A program made the position numbers and the translations under genes. Below the pieces are notes generated by a model, which was not told where the DNA came from, did not search any database, and worked only from the letters and a program-made list of their open reading frames with translations. DNA of 64,000 bases. Origin: Psilocybe azurescens (taxonomy: Eukaryota > Basidiomycota > Agaricomycetes > Agaricales > Agrocybaceae). How positions within the stretch are numbered: position 1 is the first letter of the stretch; each line of letters begins with the position of its first letter. The DNA is taken from the NCBI GenBank assembly GCA_023853785.1, contig JAJIRX010000906.1, positions 286,909 to 350,908 of the forward strand. Direction: 5' to 3'. Below are positions 34,180-46,228 of the stretch, piece by piece.

Positions 34180-35050
34180 CATCTGCCCACCCTTGTCAAC
34201 AACCACCCACACCCCATCATCCTTTTGCTCTCCAATGCAGCTACATTTACTGGTGCACCCTGCACCTTCCCTTCATCCTTTCCATCACCATTTTCCTTTC
34301 CTTTCCCCTTCAGTCCTTGACCTTCCTTTCCACCCCCTTTGCCCAAAAATCTGCCTTGAAGTGTCTGCACTTCTTGCAATTGGGGCATTCCTTGTCCTTC
34401 CTCCCCTCCTTTCTTCTGACCATGTGTGGTATGCCACATCCCTGCCATCCTTCCCTTTCCCCTTCTTTGAGAGTTTGCAATGGTCAAAATCATCCATAAT
34501 GAGGCTAGTGACAGTGTCTGGGTCCAACAGAGTCCTGCTGAGCTTTGACACAGCAAGAATGGATGAGAGGGTGGAGTTGTAGGTGGATGGGAGCAAACCC
34601 ACAAGTATAGATATGCACTTGTGGTTCTCGAGGTGGTTCCATAGAATGCAAGCTGCTTGCGCATGTCTGTGAGCTTGTCAAAATGCGTGTGCACATCCTC
34701 AGATGCGCCACATTTGACATTCTGAAGCTTGAGGTGCAAGTCAATTGCAACCATGGTGGAACGAGACTTGAAGATCTCCATGATGACGTCTCAGACATCC
34801 TTTGTGGTCTTCTTCATCTTGATGCAGTTGAATACCGAATCCGGTACATAACTCGTAATGCTCTGCTTGACAACAGCCTCTGCCATCTGGTACTTTTTGA
34901 CACAGAGCAGATACCCCTGGTCCATACGAGGTGTGCTTGGTATGCTGTTGCATTGGACAGATCTGGCATGGGGATGTCTGTGTTTGGGTCAATGGGCTCA
35001 GGAATTACAGTGTTAATGTGCTTGATGAGCCCATGTGCAGACATCGCCCC
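34180..35050 (-). pseudogene. Copia-type Gag relic (UBN2-like)
   Basis: Minus strand reads in overlapping broken frames: VIMEIFKSRSTMVAIDLHLK, CGASEDVHTHFDKLTDMRKQ, ILVGLLPSTYNSTLSSIL-type text and a Cys-rich CPNCKKCRHFKADFW segment, the order seen in Copia gag with a zinc knuckle. No pol follows. CpG-poor. Confidence 0.6.
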
Positions 35051-35339
35051 ACCAGAGTCAGTTGCAGTAAGTCACCCAGTTGCTACTGTCAGCAAGCAAT
35101 TTAGGTACTTTGAACCTAGTGAAATATGATATGATTGACTGAGTGGCACCTCAAGTATAGACTGTTATATTTAAAGTAGATGTAGCTATTGTAGTTTAAA
35201 GAGGTCAAAGCTACATAATAAAGAATAGAAGTTATGGATACCAGTGGCATAAGAAATAATAAGGAAAGGATAATAAAAACAAACAGGTCTTTGCTAGGCT
35301 CCTAGCCCTAGCAGATATCATCGTCATTGAAGCATCATT

Positions 35340-35430
35340 TTCTAATCCAACAACTCTGTCTGATACAGTGTGACCACAAAACCTGGACCACAGCTGTCTT
35401 GTACATTTCCAAACTTACCACCTTTAACAG
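35340..35430 (-). mobile_element. LINE fragment, old CpG-depleted copy
   Basis: Reverse complement matches 63495-63580 of the younger LINE fragment; all six CpG sites of the younger copy are TG, CA or TA here. Confidence 0.65.
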
Positions 35431-37247
35431 GTTATGGGCCTCACACACACTGTGCTTTAAATTCAATTTTAACAAAAAGTCTCAACTTTTCATTTCCACA
35501 CTCTTTGTGTTTTCGCTTACACTGGCCGTGCCCGTTGTCATACACCAATTTTGATTGGATATGAGATTTATCTATAAGCTTAGAGCATCTGTCTTGACTC
35601 CCCATTGCATGCAGAAGCCAGGATTATTATTTTGCATTTTTATCTGAAGCACATCTCTTAATATTCAACATCAAAGCCCATTCACAGTCTACTTCAATCT
35701 CCATTCCAACTTTCAATCTCCACTTCAACCATTTGATCAGCTACATTCCCTATCAATGATTCAATTGTCTATCTATTTTGAACCTCAAGGCTATACACAG
35801 CTTATTCCTGGACATCATTTCCATCCATCCTAGTATGCACAGCACTGCACAGCATTATATATCACCATTGTCATCAGCATTTAGTCATCTACAACTATTT
35901 GGTCCTTAACTGGATTCCATTGTGGAGTAGTATGACATCCTGAAACCAAGGGTATGTCAATCCGAGCACAGCCATGCCTAGAAACATGAATAAGCGAGCC
36001 GACACAATAAAATAGTGTATTACTAAAAGAAGAAATACCAAAATATCAGTAAAGTGAAGCAGATTAATATTAAAATAGAGGGCTTTTGTGTCCCCCACAT
36101 ATTCCAGCTGGAGTCCGCCGGAGTCTGCCATGGAATGCGCTATTCCACTGGGAATGAGGGCAGAAATATAGCACAAGGCCCTGCTATATTATTTATTATC
36201 AATTCCAGTGGAATTAAATGGAATCTGTTTACAAAACAGATTACCCCAGAACAGAACTGAAAATGGACTGGTGTACACATGGTGCTCATTGTTACGATCA
36301 TTATGATGTAGATTAGAATCAATTAATTAATTTACATATGATTTTGATTGATTGGTAACCGTTTGATGGAATACCGATCAGCCAGACATATTTTTAGACC
36401 CTTAAACAGTCCAAAAATCCGTCCATCAAACATGCATGATTTTGGCATCTTGGCAACAGCCAGCGTCACAGTTTCCATGCCACATTACCCCTTTGTCAGT
36501 TTGGTTTTTGCTTCCCTTTCCCCCCCATCCACTCTCCCCTCCCCTCCTTCCCCACCACCCAAACATCCATCCCTCCCTCTCCCCTCCCTCTCCCCTCCCT
36601 CCTCTCTCTATGAAATGCCCACCACCACCCAGCAAGCAGGAATTGCCCTCAAATCGCTTCACTGCCGCCACTGCCACTCCCCCTCTTTTCCCTCTCAAGC
36701 TGCGTGTTTCCCATTAGCGGAACCAGTCAAACATCGACAAGTCAGCCACCAAACAGACAAAAACAGCAGCTGGGGAAGAAGGAGCAGAGGCCAATGAAGG
36801 TGAGGGAAGGGTGCTAGAGGCAAGGCACCTCAAAATGTGTGTGCACTCGCTTTTGCAAGCATTTCTGGTACTAACCAACCCATACCACCCCTCACAGTCA
36901 TAAAAATTCAATACAGAGATTTCAGGAGGACACCACAGAGGCCACAAAGGGCCCCCACCCACCTCAAACTATATGCATACCCCCTCCCCCTTTTTTTATT
37001 CAAAAATATAGATATATTAATGTTATGTTCGCTTTTTTAGTGTTGTGCAGAAGCTCGAAGGGGCTGCCACCTCAGTAGCCCCTCCTGAGTGCCTTCCCTT
37101 AGCCCTACATGTGAGCTTTTGAACGAGTCTAAAAACATATTTTTCGGACCAAAACTGAGGAAGATATGACTGATTTCGCAAAATTCTTCAAAATTAGCCA
37201 TATCTCCTTCAATTATGGGCCAATTTGGACATTTTTAGGCTCTTTTG
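35431..37247. other. AT-rich non-coding stretch with C-rich microsatellite
   Basis: No gene recognised. Contains a TCCA/TGGA-like block at about 36085-36270 with CCCCCACATATTCC at its edge, resembling the TIR end of the TCCA-n-TGGA elements, and a CCCTCC-rich tract at 36520-36605. Confidence 0.5.
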
Positions 37248-37331
37248 ACAGGTAAACCCGTAGGATTACGGGTAGAGTTGCCCCACAGGTAGGGTATGGG
37301 TTGCTGGCGCGATACCCGCGGGTTTACCTGT
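37248..37331. repeat. Short element bounded by 13-bp inverted repeats
   Basis: ACAGGTAAACCCG at 37248-37260 and its exact complement at 37319-37331 enclose GC-rich sequence. It could be a small MITE-like element or a hairpin. Confidence 0.5.
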
Positions 37332-37759
37332 GCCATTGCCTACCTATCACATCAGCCCAGTGCACCTTCCACCACTGTGGCTGATGTTGATTATCCTATG
37401 GGAATCTGCAACCAGAGCAGTGGCCCTCTCACCACTGCTGATGGTTTGGTTGTGTCCACCACCATTGCTGCAGGCCATGTACATCGGGACAATGGCTCTT
37501 CCACCATAGGTCCTGATCATAGTATTTATTATTATAATTGCTATTATTATCATATATTTAGTTCCTTAAATAATATAGATGCTGTAAGCCTGGTGCCCCA
37601 GTCTTATCACAACCCCTTTCTATATTATCTTATCTTATACATTTATGTGCATGTGACTGCAATCCCCAAACCCCATTTCCTTGATATAGACTTATCTTAG
37701 ACCTTATGCACTGTACACACCTTTAGCCAGTCAGTCATTCTATCAATATATTGTGGTCC

Positions 37760-38388
37760 TGTCATTCTCTGCATGGCTCTCAGTGAGCCTGGTGATGTCA
37801 GGCTTTCAGATGCATGGACAAAATTTGATAGGTCTGAATACACAACTAATATATTAAAGTTTTGCGGTCTGTTTATAAGACAAAAGAATCTTGTCCTGAT
37901 TACATATGTATTGACAAAGAATGCCAAGTGTTGCAAACAGCTGTTACCAATAGAAGTTGGGATGCTATGTGGAAAAAAACATTAAAATTTATTGTGGACA
38001 CTTACCATTATATTAATCACCAAGCCAATGATTATCTTTGTCGAAAGTACTGCAATCCTTCTCTGGGTGATGGTTCAGCTCTAAATCTTGTAATTATTGC
38101 ATATGATGATAATGGCAATGCATATGCCCAGAAAGCCTTTAATACACAAGTGTGCGAACAATTAAATGCATGGCTGGGTGGTTTGAATCTATACTTATAT
38201 ATATGATATCTGGCAATTTTAACTGGTTTCTACACACAATGCTATTTTGCCACACAAAATATGACATTGCAAAGCAGAAAAGAAAGGCAGAGTCTTCAGA
38301 TAGTGATAATGAAAATGAAGAATTAGGATTGGATGAAGAGACTAGTGATTCTAGTGAAGCAGAGACCAGTGATTCTGACTCAGACTAA
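37760..38388 (+). pseudogene. KDZ-associated (CxC5/CxC6-type) transposase C-terminal fragment
   Basis: Frames combine to ESCPDYICIDKECQVL, WKKTLKFIVDTYHYINHQA, YCNPSLGDGSALNLVI, AFNTQVCEQLNAWLGG and NFNWFLHTMLFCHTKYDI, ending in an acidic Ser/Asp tail at 38388. The cysteine/histidine pattern and the EQLNAWLGG-type helix match what I recall of the cysteine-cluster proteins linked to Kyakuja-Dileera-Zisupton transposases in mushrooms. At least one frame change near 37860 and another near 38200 break it. N-terminal transposase core not found. The family assignment is from memory and moderately sure. Confidence 0.5.
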
Positions 38389-38403
38389 ATTGAATACAAG
38401 TGT

Positions 38404-38503
38404 GTAAAAAACAAGTTAATTCACATAGTAGATTATATAAGCAATATACAGTAGGTGTATGATACAAGGTAGATTACATAAGCAGTATATAGTAGATATA
38501 TGA
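38404..38503 (+). repeat. Degenerate ~40-bp tandem repeat, left of the CACTA insertion
   Basis: Units like GTATGATACAAGGTAGATTA with AGCAGTATATAGTAG. It continues at 47997-48085 across the transposon, so the transposon split one array. Confidence 0.65.
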
Positions 38504-38554
38504 CACCGGGGCAAAGTCCAGCCCAGTTGAAAATCAACCGGGTCTGACCCCTTG
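38504..38554 (+). repeat. Left terminal inverted repeat of the CACTA-like element
   Basis: Begins CACCGGGG; pairs with 47946-47996 with two mismatches, one of which is C in the right copy and T in the left copy at a CpG. Confidence 0.85.
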
Positions 38555-38785
38555 ACTGACGGTGCAACTCATCCTTGAAAGATAAGGTCAGTAAATTAGG
38601 TAATAAGTACTATATAGTTATTGCATAATTTAAAATCACATGATCTGAGTGCATGCTAATTGACAGAAAAGGAAAAAAGCACATGACTTGCCAAGATTAT
38701 CTTGACTTGCAGCATGTTCAAACACATATTGCTGGGGGTCAAACCAGGTCCTTTCCACCTTTCTTTCTCACCACATCTATTTTCA

Positions 38786-40566
38786 ATGGCTCCTGAACCA
38801 GATTTTAACTCTCTTCAGCAGGCAGGCTCTGTTCCCAATCAACCCACAAATTCTTCTACTATGATTGCACACCCTGCCAAGCAAAAGTGTCTGCCACAGC
38901 CACAGGATCCCAATGCGGAAGCTGGTCCCAGTACATCAAAGAGATCTCAGACAGGGGTCATCCGTCCTTGCTGTCCTCCTATTCTAAAAACCCTCAAGCC
39001 ACAAAGAGTAAATGATTGGCATGCTAGAAAGAGAGATATTCCCCCAGAGGCCTTAAAGACAAAGGTGTGCTTTCATTTTATATATTTATATCTTTGCCAA
39101 TGATTTAATCATGTATTTGTATTTTTAGCATGCTCTTGAGACCCATATTTGCACTCTTTGGGGGATGATTACCCAAACATCAATTCCCCCAAGGTTACCC
39201 CAGTCATTCAGGCTCAGTACAATGTATGCTTCAACTCTGAAGAGCATATTGCAGATTCTGTCACTGCCACCCTTGTTGCCACCGGAAGTAAACTTCCATG
39301 TTGCTGATAATAGAGTTCAAAAACTTCATAATTCACTTTCTGCAGGAGGGCAGATTGCAAAGGATATTGGTCACATGAACGATGAGTTCCTTCAGCTCAT
39401 GTTCCAATCTGTTGTCCAGATAGGTCTTTTGACTTGGGCTCCTGATATCTCTGGCAACGAACCTGACTCCATCTATAATTTACTTCATGAGCAAATTGCT
39501 ATCAAGACCTTCAAACAAATTTCTATATCTGGTGGCCACAGTCATTTTCCAGTCAACATGGATTGTGCCTGGAACTTCCCTCTGCTTCAAAGGCTATATC
39601 GGTCCTTTGTTTTCTCATACATACGGAATCTCTCCAAGATTGAGGAAAAACACCAGGAAAGGTAGCTGCCAATGTCGATTTATCTCTTGCTTATGCCCGC
39701 AGATCAGATGTGAGTTATTTTGGTTTCAAATCTAAGCAGGTGGTTAATAGACCAAATTTAGCTCAGGGACATGAGATGTCAAACACTGAATGCCCAAGGG
39801 TTTTCAAAGAATTTTATCCACATTGTGGCTAAACCAACTGAGGCCCATTCTGATGATGATAGTGTCACTGAAGAGGTCAATGGCCATATTCAAGAAGTAT
39901 ACAAGATCAAGAACAAAGAAGGTCGATCACAGAAGTTCACTAATTTTTATCGCATGACGGACATAAGTGGACGGGCTGCAGCCATGCAATCAAAGGGGCA
40001 GAAGAAAGGCACCAAATCAGTATAACAACTCAATTTTCTCTATCACAATTATTACAAATATTGATGTTGGTCAATTTAGGACAATGCATCAATGCATTGA
40101 GCTGCCTACACCAGAGCCTTCAGCAATTACCACCCTCCCAAAGCATATTGCTATTGACTACTTTGAGCCTGAATATTGGAATGAGGTTCTCACAGTGCGA
40201 AGAAAGGTCGAGCTGCTCAAAGATGGTTACATTGTTGCAATGCCTCTACCTGAATTGTGCACAACATGGAAGGACTGCTGGAAATGGATGGACTTACCAC
40301 AGGCAAAATTCATGTGGAAATATGGCGAGGCTGTTCTGGAGTTGTATGACATGCCCACTGATAAACAAATTGACCATGTTCTTTTCCCATTTCAAAGTGA
40401 TGATGACAAGGCTGCTGTCAGTAGCGAGGAGGATGACACCCCACCACCCAAGCCAGAACAGGGGCCAAATGATGATATGGATACTGAGATTCAAGGTAGA
40501 GGAGATGTTGAACTTGAACAAGAGCCCATGGGTGGACATGACAGTGATGACGATTTGTATAATTAG
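38786..40566 (+). CDS. Uncharacterised transposon passenger gene
   Basis: Start ATG 38786 (MAPEPDFNSLQQAGSVPNQP). Exon 1 ends at 39064, intron 39065-39128 (GTGTGC...TTTTTAG), exon 2 continues with LETHICTLWGMITQ, AKDIGHMNDEFLQLMFQSVV, YNLLHEQIAIKTFKQI and LYRSFVFSYIRNL. Further exons read LRDMRCQTLNAQGF with AHSDDDSVTEEV and YRMTDISGRAAAMQSKG (39760-40020), then LPKHIAIDYFEPEYWNEV and an acidic tail with SDDDLYN (about 40080-40566). The sequence order resembles an expanded agaricomycete protein family that I know only as hypothetical. It lies wholly inside the terminal repeats, converges on the transposase and could be a second transposition protein (as TnpA is in En/Spm) or cargo. Splice sites after 39660 are approximate. 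Confidence 0.6.
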
Positions 40567-40684
40567 CCAGATGGAAACAATTTCTTAGTTCTTACAAAAA
40601 TAGAAAAGACAAATATATGTATTTATTTTTAGGTCTGCAAAACACAAGGGATATACAGGCTGTGTCTATAATGATAATCATGTT

Positions 40685-41985
40685 ATAGTGGAGAAGCAGC
40701 CATTGAGCTGCTCGTTGTGTGTCGTGATCGTGCAACAAGGACTGGCAATGAGCAGCAGCCTCGACAGCTGCTGCTCATTGTGTGGTACAGTGCATGACCA
40801 GGGGGCAGCCATGGAACATGCAACGAGCAGCAGCCATGGACGCTGCTGCTTGTTGTGTGGATACAGTGCATAATGAGGAGGCAGCAGCGGCAGTGGGATT
40901 TGCCATGAAGCAGTAGCCATGGTGGCTGCTGCTCATTGCTGAGCAACGGCATGTAACGAGGAGGCGGCAGCAGCAAAGAATTGCCATGAAGCAGCAGCCG
41001 TGGTAGCTGCTGCTTGTTGTGTGGGTATGGTGCGTAATAAGGAGGCAGCAGCAGTGAGGACTTGCAACAAAGCAGCAGCTGTGGTGGCTGCTGCTTGTTG
41101 CTGGGTACAATGCGTAACAAAGAGGCAGCAGCGGCAAGGACTCATCACGAAGCAGCAGCCGTGGTGGCTGCTGCTCATTGTGTGGGTGTGGATATGGCAC
41201 ATAACAATAGAGCAGATGCGGACATGCAACGAGCAGCCGTGGAGGCTGCTGCTTGTTGTAGGGTATGGTGCATAATGAGGAGGAGGCGGCGATGAGGACT
41301 CGCCATGAAGTAGCAGTCATGGTGGCTGCTGCTCGTTGCTGGGCACGGTGCATAATGAGGAGTTGGGGTGAGGACTTGCCACAAAGCAGCTGCCGCGATG
41401 GCTGCTGCTCGTTGTGTGGCAGACATGTGATGAGGGGAGGGATGGCAAAGGGATGCGCTATGAAGCAGCATCCGCAATGGCTGCTGCTTGCTGTGGTGGA
41501 CGGTGCGTAATGGGGGCAGCAGTGGTGGAGGGACATAGTACACAAAGCAGCAGCCACGATGGCTGCTGCTTGTTGTGTGGTGGACAGTGTGACGAGGGGA
41601 GGTGGCGGCAAAGGGACAGAATATGAAGCAGCAGCCACGATGGCTGCTGCTTGTTGTGTGAGGGATGATGCGACGAGGGGCAATGGCAGCGGAGAAACAT
41701 GGTACACAAAGCAGCAGCCGCAATGGCTGCTGCTTGTTGTGTGGCAGACAGTGCGACAAGGGAGGTGGCAGCAAAGGGACAGGATACAAAGCAGCAGCCA
41801 CAATGGCTGCTGCTCGTTGTCTGGGGAACAATGCAACGAGAGGAGGTGGCGGCAGGACAAAGTATGATGCAGCAGCCTCAACGGTTGCTGCTCATTATGA
41901 TGCATAGTGCATAATAAGGAGCGGCCACAGCAGGATATGGTATGAAACAGCAGTCATTGCAGCTGCTGCTCGTTGTGTGGCAGAT
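40685..41985. repeat. Array of 17 hairpin units, about 80 bp each
   Basis: Each unit centres on an inverted repeat of the type AGCAGCAGCC-n-GGCTGCTGCT. Unit centres fall near 40703, 40767, 40838, 40922, 41000, 41083, 41163, 41241, 41320, 41395, 41474, 41560, 41638, 41720, 41802, 41880 and 41958, spacing 64-86 bp and mostly 75-86. Between hairpins a divergent spacer often has GTGTGG and GAGGAGGCGGC-like text. Open frames on both strands over the array (up to 376 aa) are low-complexity by-products of the repeat. It lies between the convergent genes of the CACTA-like element. Confidence 0.88.
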
Positions 41986-44900
41986 GGTGTGACAAGAAGC
42001 AGCTGCGGTGGACATATTGGAGACCTGCCGGTAGGTGCAGGGTACCTAAAATACGAACACCTGCTGAAAAAGTTAGCAAAAAGTAATAGAAACAATATAA
42101 TACAGTAAACACACCTTGAGGGCCTCCTCTTCCAAGGGTCTCCCCTGATCTTTACCTCCTACCTTCCTTGGGCCATTGCTGAAATGGATATGGTGCGTGG
42201 TGCGAAATGAAAAGGCTTTGAGCCTTGGGGCTTGAAGCCGGATGAAATTGGGATCAACCCAAGATGATGAGATCAATATATTGTGCAGGCCACACAGTAA
42301 ATTCGGTCTGAGATTAAAATTGATTGCTAAAGGGATGTGCACTAATTTTGACAGACTTCAATGATTTATAATGAAATTGAATAGATTTAATGGAAAATTT
42401 TCTACCACTCTTGTACTACTGCACTAATAAAATATTACCTTCTTCCCTCTGTTCAAAGCCCAACAAACTACTAATGTTTCTTTCTCTATATCATATGTTC
42501 CAATAGGTCTTTTGTAGATTGTGAGATGTGATATGATGTGTGCAGGCTCAATGATAACCAATTCATCAGATGGAATGATATCAACAATGCAGCTTTTAAA
42601 GCCAGGATAGTGAATAAAAGGTGCCTTGTCCTCTTCCTCAGTAGTTAATGAAAGATGAGGAGATACAGCAATAAATGTGTGTACTTCAACACCCAATGGA
42701 ACTTGCCAAATTGCTTTAATAAATCCTGTATCTTTTTCTGAGTTGAAGTGTTGTAGAACAGGATAGCACTATTTCCATAATAAGACTTCTGGCAACTAAA
42801 AGTGTGATTACCACAGTGGAATTGTAATGGGCATTTGGCTAGTGGTTGAAGAATCATAGAATCTAGTGGGTGTGGAAAAGCATTGTAGGCTCAGTAAAGG
42901 CGCCCAGTACTATGTAAATATTGCAGAAGACTATTGTAGTTATCTTTAGTAAAAGATGACTTGTCTGAAAACATTTGAGGTGTTGTTGAAAAAACTCTGC
43001 AATTTTATGTGCTGTGAGTGTTGGAGGTGCAGAAGTGGAGGTGTTTATTGCAAGTGCATACACAGGCTCAAGGATAGCTGCAAGCTTATATAAATCCAAT
43101 TCATCTGAAAGCATTGCAGTCACCCAACTCTGGTGGCACATTTGATGAAGCATGGTTAAATCCATATCTCTATGCTTCCTATTTGTTCTGATGTTTTGTA
43201 GAAGTCCATTCAATCTTTCTCCTGGAAACTCACTAAATGATACCATAGGACCCCAAGTTTCAAGCAATGACCCATAATGCATAGCATAATGATGATTAGG
43301 CTTTTCAGCACAGTATGGAAATAATTGTTGGACACCTGTATGGTATTGGATGTAATGTTCCATAAATTTATCAGCAGCTGTATTGGATGTTTTGAATGAT
43401 GATATGATGTTTGTTGCTGCAATCAGATCATAGAAACATTTAAAGTGCTGCTGTTCAAGTGCAGTTGCATTTATCTTATACCAAAACTCAGGAATGATGA
43501 TAGGAAAAACAACACTAAAAAGTGTAAGATATTCATGGGCTTTGAGCTTTCCATGACTCAGCTCTCCAAGATTTGTGGGTGGATGTTGAGCCCAGGTGGG
43601 TAAGCTAATATCATGAATACAGTCTCTGATGGATTGAACTTGATTGTCTGTAAACTTGAATATTACAGAATCATCAATAAGAATATAGTCAGGATCATCA
43701 GGATCCTCCAAGTCATCATCAAAAGAATATGGATGATAATTTTGAGGTGTAGGAGTAATATTTCTAGAGCCAGATTGATCCATTTCCGCATCCATGTCAT
43801 TCTCAGACTCTAATAAACTCTGATCCATATTCTGTTTATGCAGTTCATGAATAGATACTTCTGCCAAAAGTTCTTCAAGCTCATCAGCAGAGTCAGATAC
43901 ATCTTCTTCTGTCCAATACTCTTCTTTTTCAAGTTCCTTTAATTTTTCCTTTTCCTTTTCATCTCTTCCAAGGCCCCAAAAATTGCGTAATTGGTGCTGT
44001 AAAATGTCTTCAAGCCAGTTATGCAAATATCCTAGAATAATATGGTGTACAGGATCTCAATATGGAAGGTTATGCAGAGGAGTCCAGTGTACACCATTCT
44101 TGGTTGCCAATGCTTCTTGTTTTGTTAATGTTGGTTCATTTCTCTAATTTTGTGCCTGCTCACAAATTTTAACACTGTTGCACAGTGTCCAAGTATTGTA
44201 ATCCAAATCTTCCAGGTTATCAACAGTCAATTCACAAAAGCTGAAAAACTGGGTTGCTTTATGAGACATAAATCCAGCAACTTTATTGCTTGCTTCTAAA
44301 TCAGCAACAAAAGGTGCTAGTTTGACCTGTATCAAAACACCAAAAGGAAAGCAGAATGTAGGGATTTTGATGCCCAGAAATATACCAAGCTCTCCAATAG
44401 ATGCAATAACTGATTCAAGAAGATGACAGATAGTAATCATGTCTGGTGCTTTTGGAGGTGGACTTAGCCCAATAATAAAGGTATTTTCAGGACGATAATG
44501 AAGTTCTGGTGGTAGATTCAGACAGTAGAGAACAATAGCATCACAGGAAGATGTTTTGCCTAAAAGTAAACATAATAAGTTTGGATTTAAATTGAGGAAA
44601 AAATGTTCTTACCAGCAATTTTATTTGTAAAAGGATTAAACCAGTCAACATAAAGTCCAAACTGTAGATTGCGGAGGTCTTTACACGGCCCCCATTTTTT
44701 GGTTGGACTCCGGTCAGACTCCATCAGACTTTCTATATTCAGAATGACAATTTTTCTGGTCTAGGACTGCTGAAATTTTCCGGTGAGATTCCAGTGAGAT
44801 TCCAGTGAAAGTCCGACCGGACTACAAGTCCAACGGACTGTCCGAGTGGACTGTCCACTGGAAATGACCGGACAGAACCAACAGAAGTCCAATGGAAGTC

Positions 44901-45018
44901 CATCGGAATCCCACCAGACATGACCATTGGAATTCCAGCCGGACAAGTCCAACAGAATTCCAATGGAAGTCCAACGGATGTCCTTTTATTATAATTTATA
45001 CTAGTATAGAAAAAAAGA

Positions 45019-45092
45019 CACTAACGAGAATTGAACTCGGGCATCGGAGAATGCCAAACGCAAGCGGGATAAACCAACTGAGCCACAAAGGC
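45019..45092 (-). ncRNA. tRNA-like / SINE-head-like sequence
   Basis: On the minus strand: box A TGGCTCAGTTGG, box B GAGTTCAATTC inside a T-arm (CGAG-TTCAATT-CTCG), and a T7 run just downstream (45010-45016) like a pol III terminator. The acceptor and D stems do not pair properly, so this is not a functional tRNA; a SINE head or tRNA pseudogene is more likely. Confidence 0.4.
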
Positions 45093-45229
45093 TTATGAAA
45101 AATAATAAAATTAGTTAAATACATAGCAATGCAGCCAAAATTCTTGGCACTGCTCGGCATGGGACAAACAACAACGCCGCACATGACATGTTGATGCCAC
45201 GTCGGTCCGTTGTTGATTCCAACCCCAAC

Positions 45230-45830
45230 CCTTTCTCCTTCCACCACCACCACCGCTTCGTCGGTTGGAGCCAGGCGAGAGCCAACCCGACGCGACAGAG
45301 GACGAGAACGACCGCTGACGGCCACACTGACGAGGACGAGGATGACTGCGACAGCGACAACGAGGACACGGATGAGGACGCAGATGAGGACCACAACGAG
45401 GACCGGCGAGGGGCGAGGGCGAGGGCAAGGACTGCGAGGGACCGCAAGGACGACGGCTAGGACGACGGCTAGGACCACAACCACGACGGTGAGGACCAAG
45501 ACACTGGCGTGGACCAGGACGAGGGCGAGGACAGCGGTGAGAGCAAGGACGGTGGCGAGGGCAAGTACGGCAGGCGAGGACAAGGATGGCAGCGAGGACA
45601 AGAACGACGGCGAGGGTGAGTACAGCGGCGGGGACGAGGACAGCAGCAAGGGCGAGTACAGCGGCGAGGGCGAGTACAGCGACGAGGACGAGGGACGGCC
45701 GGCGAGGACATGGACGGCGAGGACATGGACGGCGAGGACAAGGATGTGGACGTGGACGAGGACGGCGAGGGCGAGGACGAGGACAACCAGCGACGACGGC
45801 ACCGATGGATACCACCACAGCGACAATGAC
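45230..45830. repeat. CpG-rich minisatellite-like tract
   Basis: Degenerate tandem of 6- and 12-nt words such as GGCGAGGACAAG and ACGGCGAGGACG, very CpG-rich in a CpG-poor neighbourhood. Arg/Pro- and Val/Leu-rich frames over it are composition artefacts. It passes at 45830-46090 into repeats of ACGTACCACAACG. Confidence 0.7.
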
Positions 45831-46228
45831 ACGCGACAATGACACCGACACGTACCACAACGGGTATGGACTGTGACAACACCTACCACCACAGCGACAG
45901 CGAGGACAACAGGGACGACCACAACACGCTGACGACAGCAGTGACACGTACCACGACACGTACAGATGACAGCGACATGTACCACAACACGTACAGACGA
46001 CACTGACGATGATACTGACGTGTACCATGGCAGGTATCGGCCGACAACAACACCCAACAGCAACACCGACGCATACAACAATGGGTACGGCTGACCACGA
46101 CGTCGATAACGCAGACGGCGACACCACCAATGTACCCTGCACCCCCTTTTTCCGTTCTTTCTTTCTGTTTTTCTTTTTTGTTTCTTTTTTATTATGTTTT
46201 TATTTTATTTTACCTGTATATAATCATG

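Noticed and set aside
40775..41905. 376-residue minus-strand frame and overlapping plus-strand frames rich in Gln, Leu, Ala and Trp
   Set aside because: They are the hairpin array translated in different frames; composition follows the repeat, with no domain.
40685..41985. CRISPR-like array
   Set aside because: Repeats are long palindromes with similar spacers in a eukaryotic transposon; no cas genes.
45019..45092. Functional tRNA gene
   Set aside because: Only boxes A and B and the T-arm fit; acceptor and D stems do not pair.
45111..46142. Minus-strand frames rich in Val/Leu/Ser or Arg/Pro/Cys
   Set aside because: By-product of the CpG-rich minisatellite; no motif.
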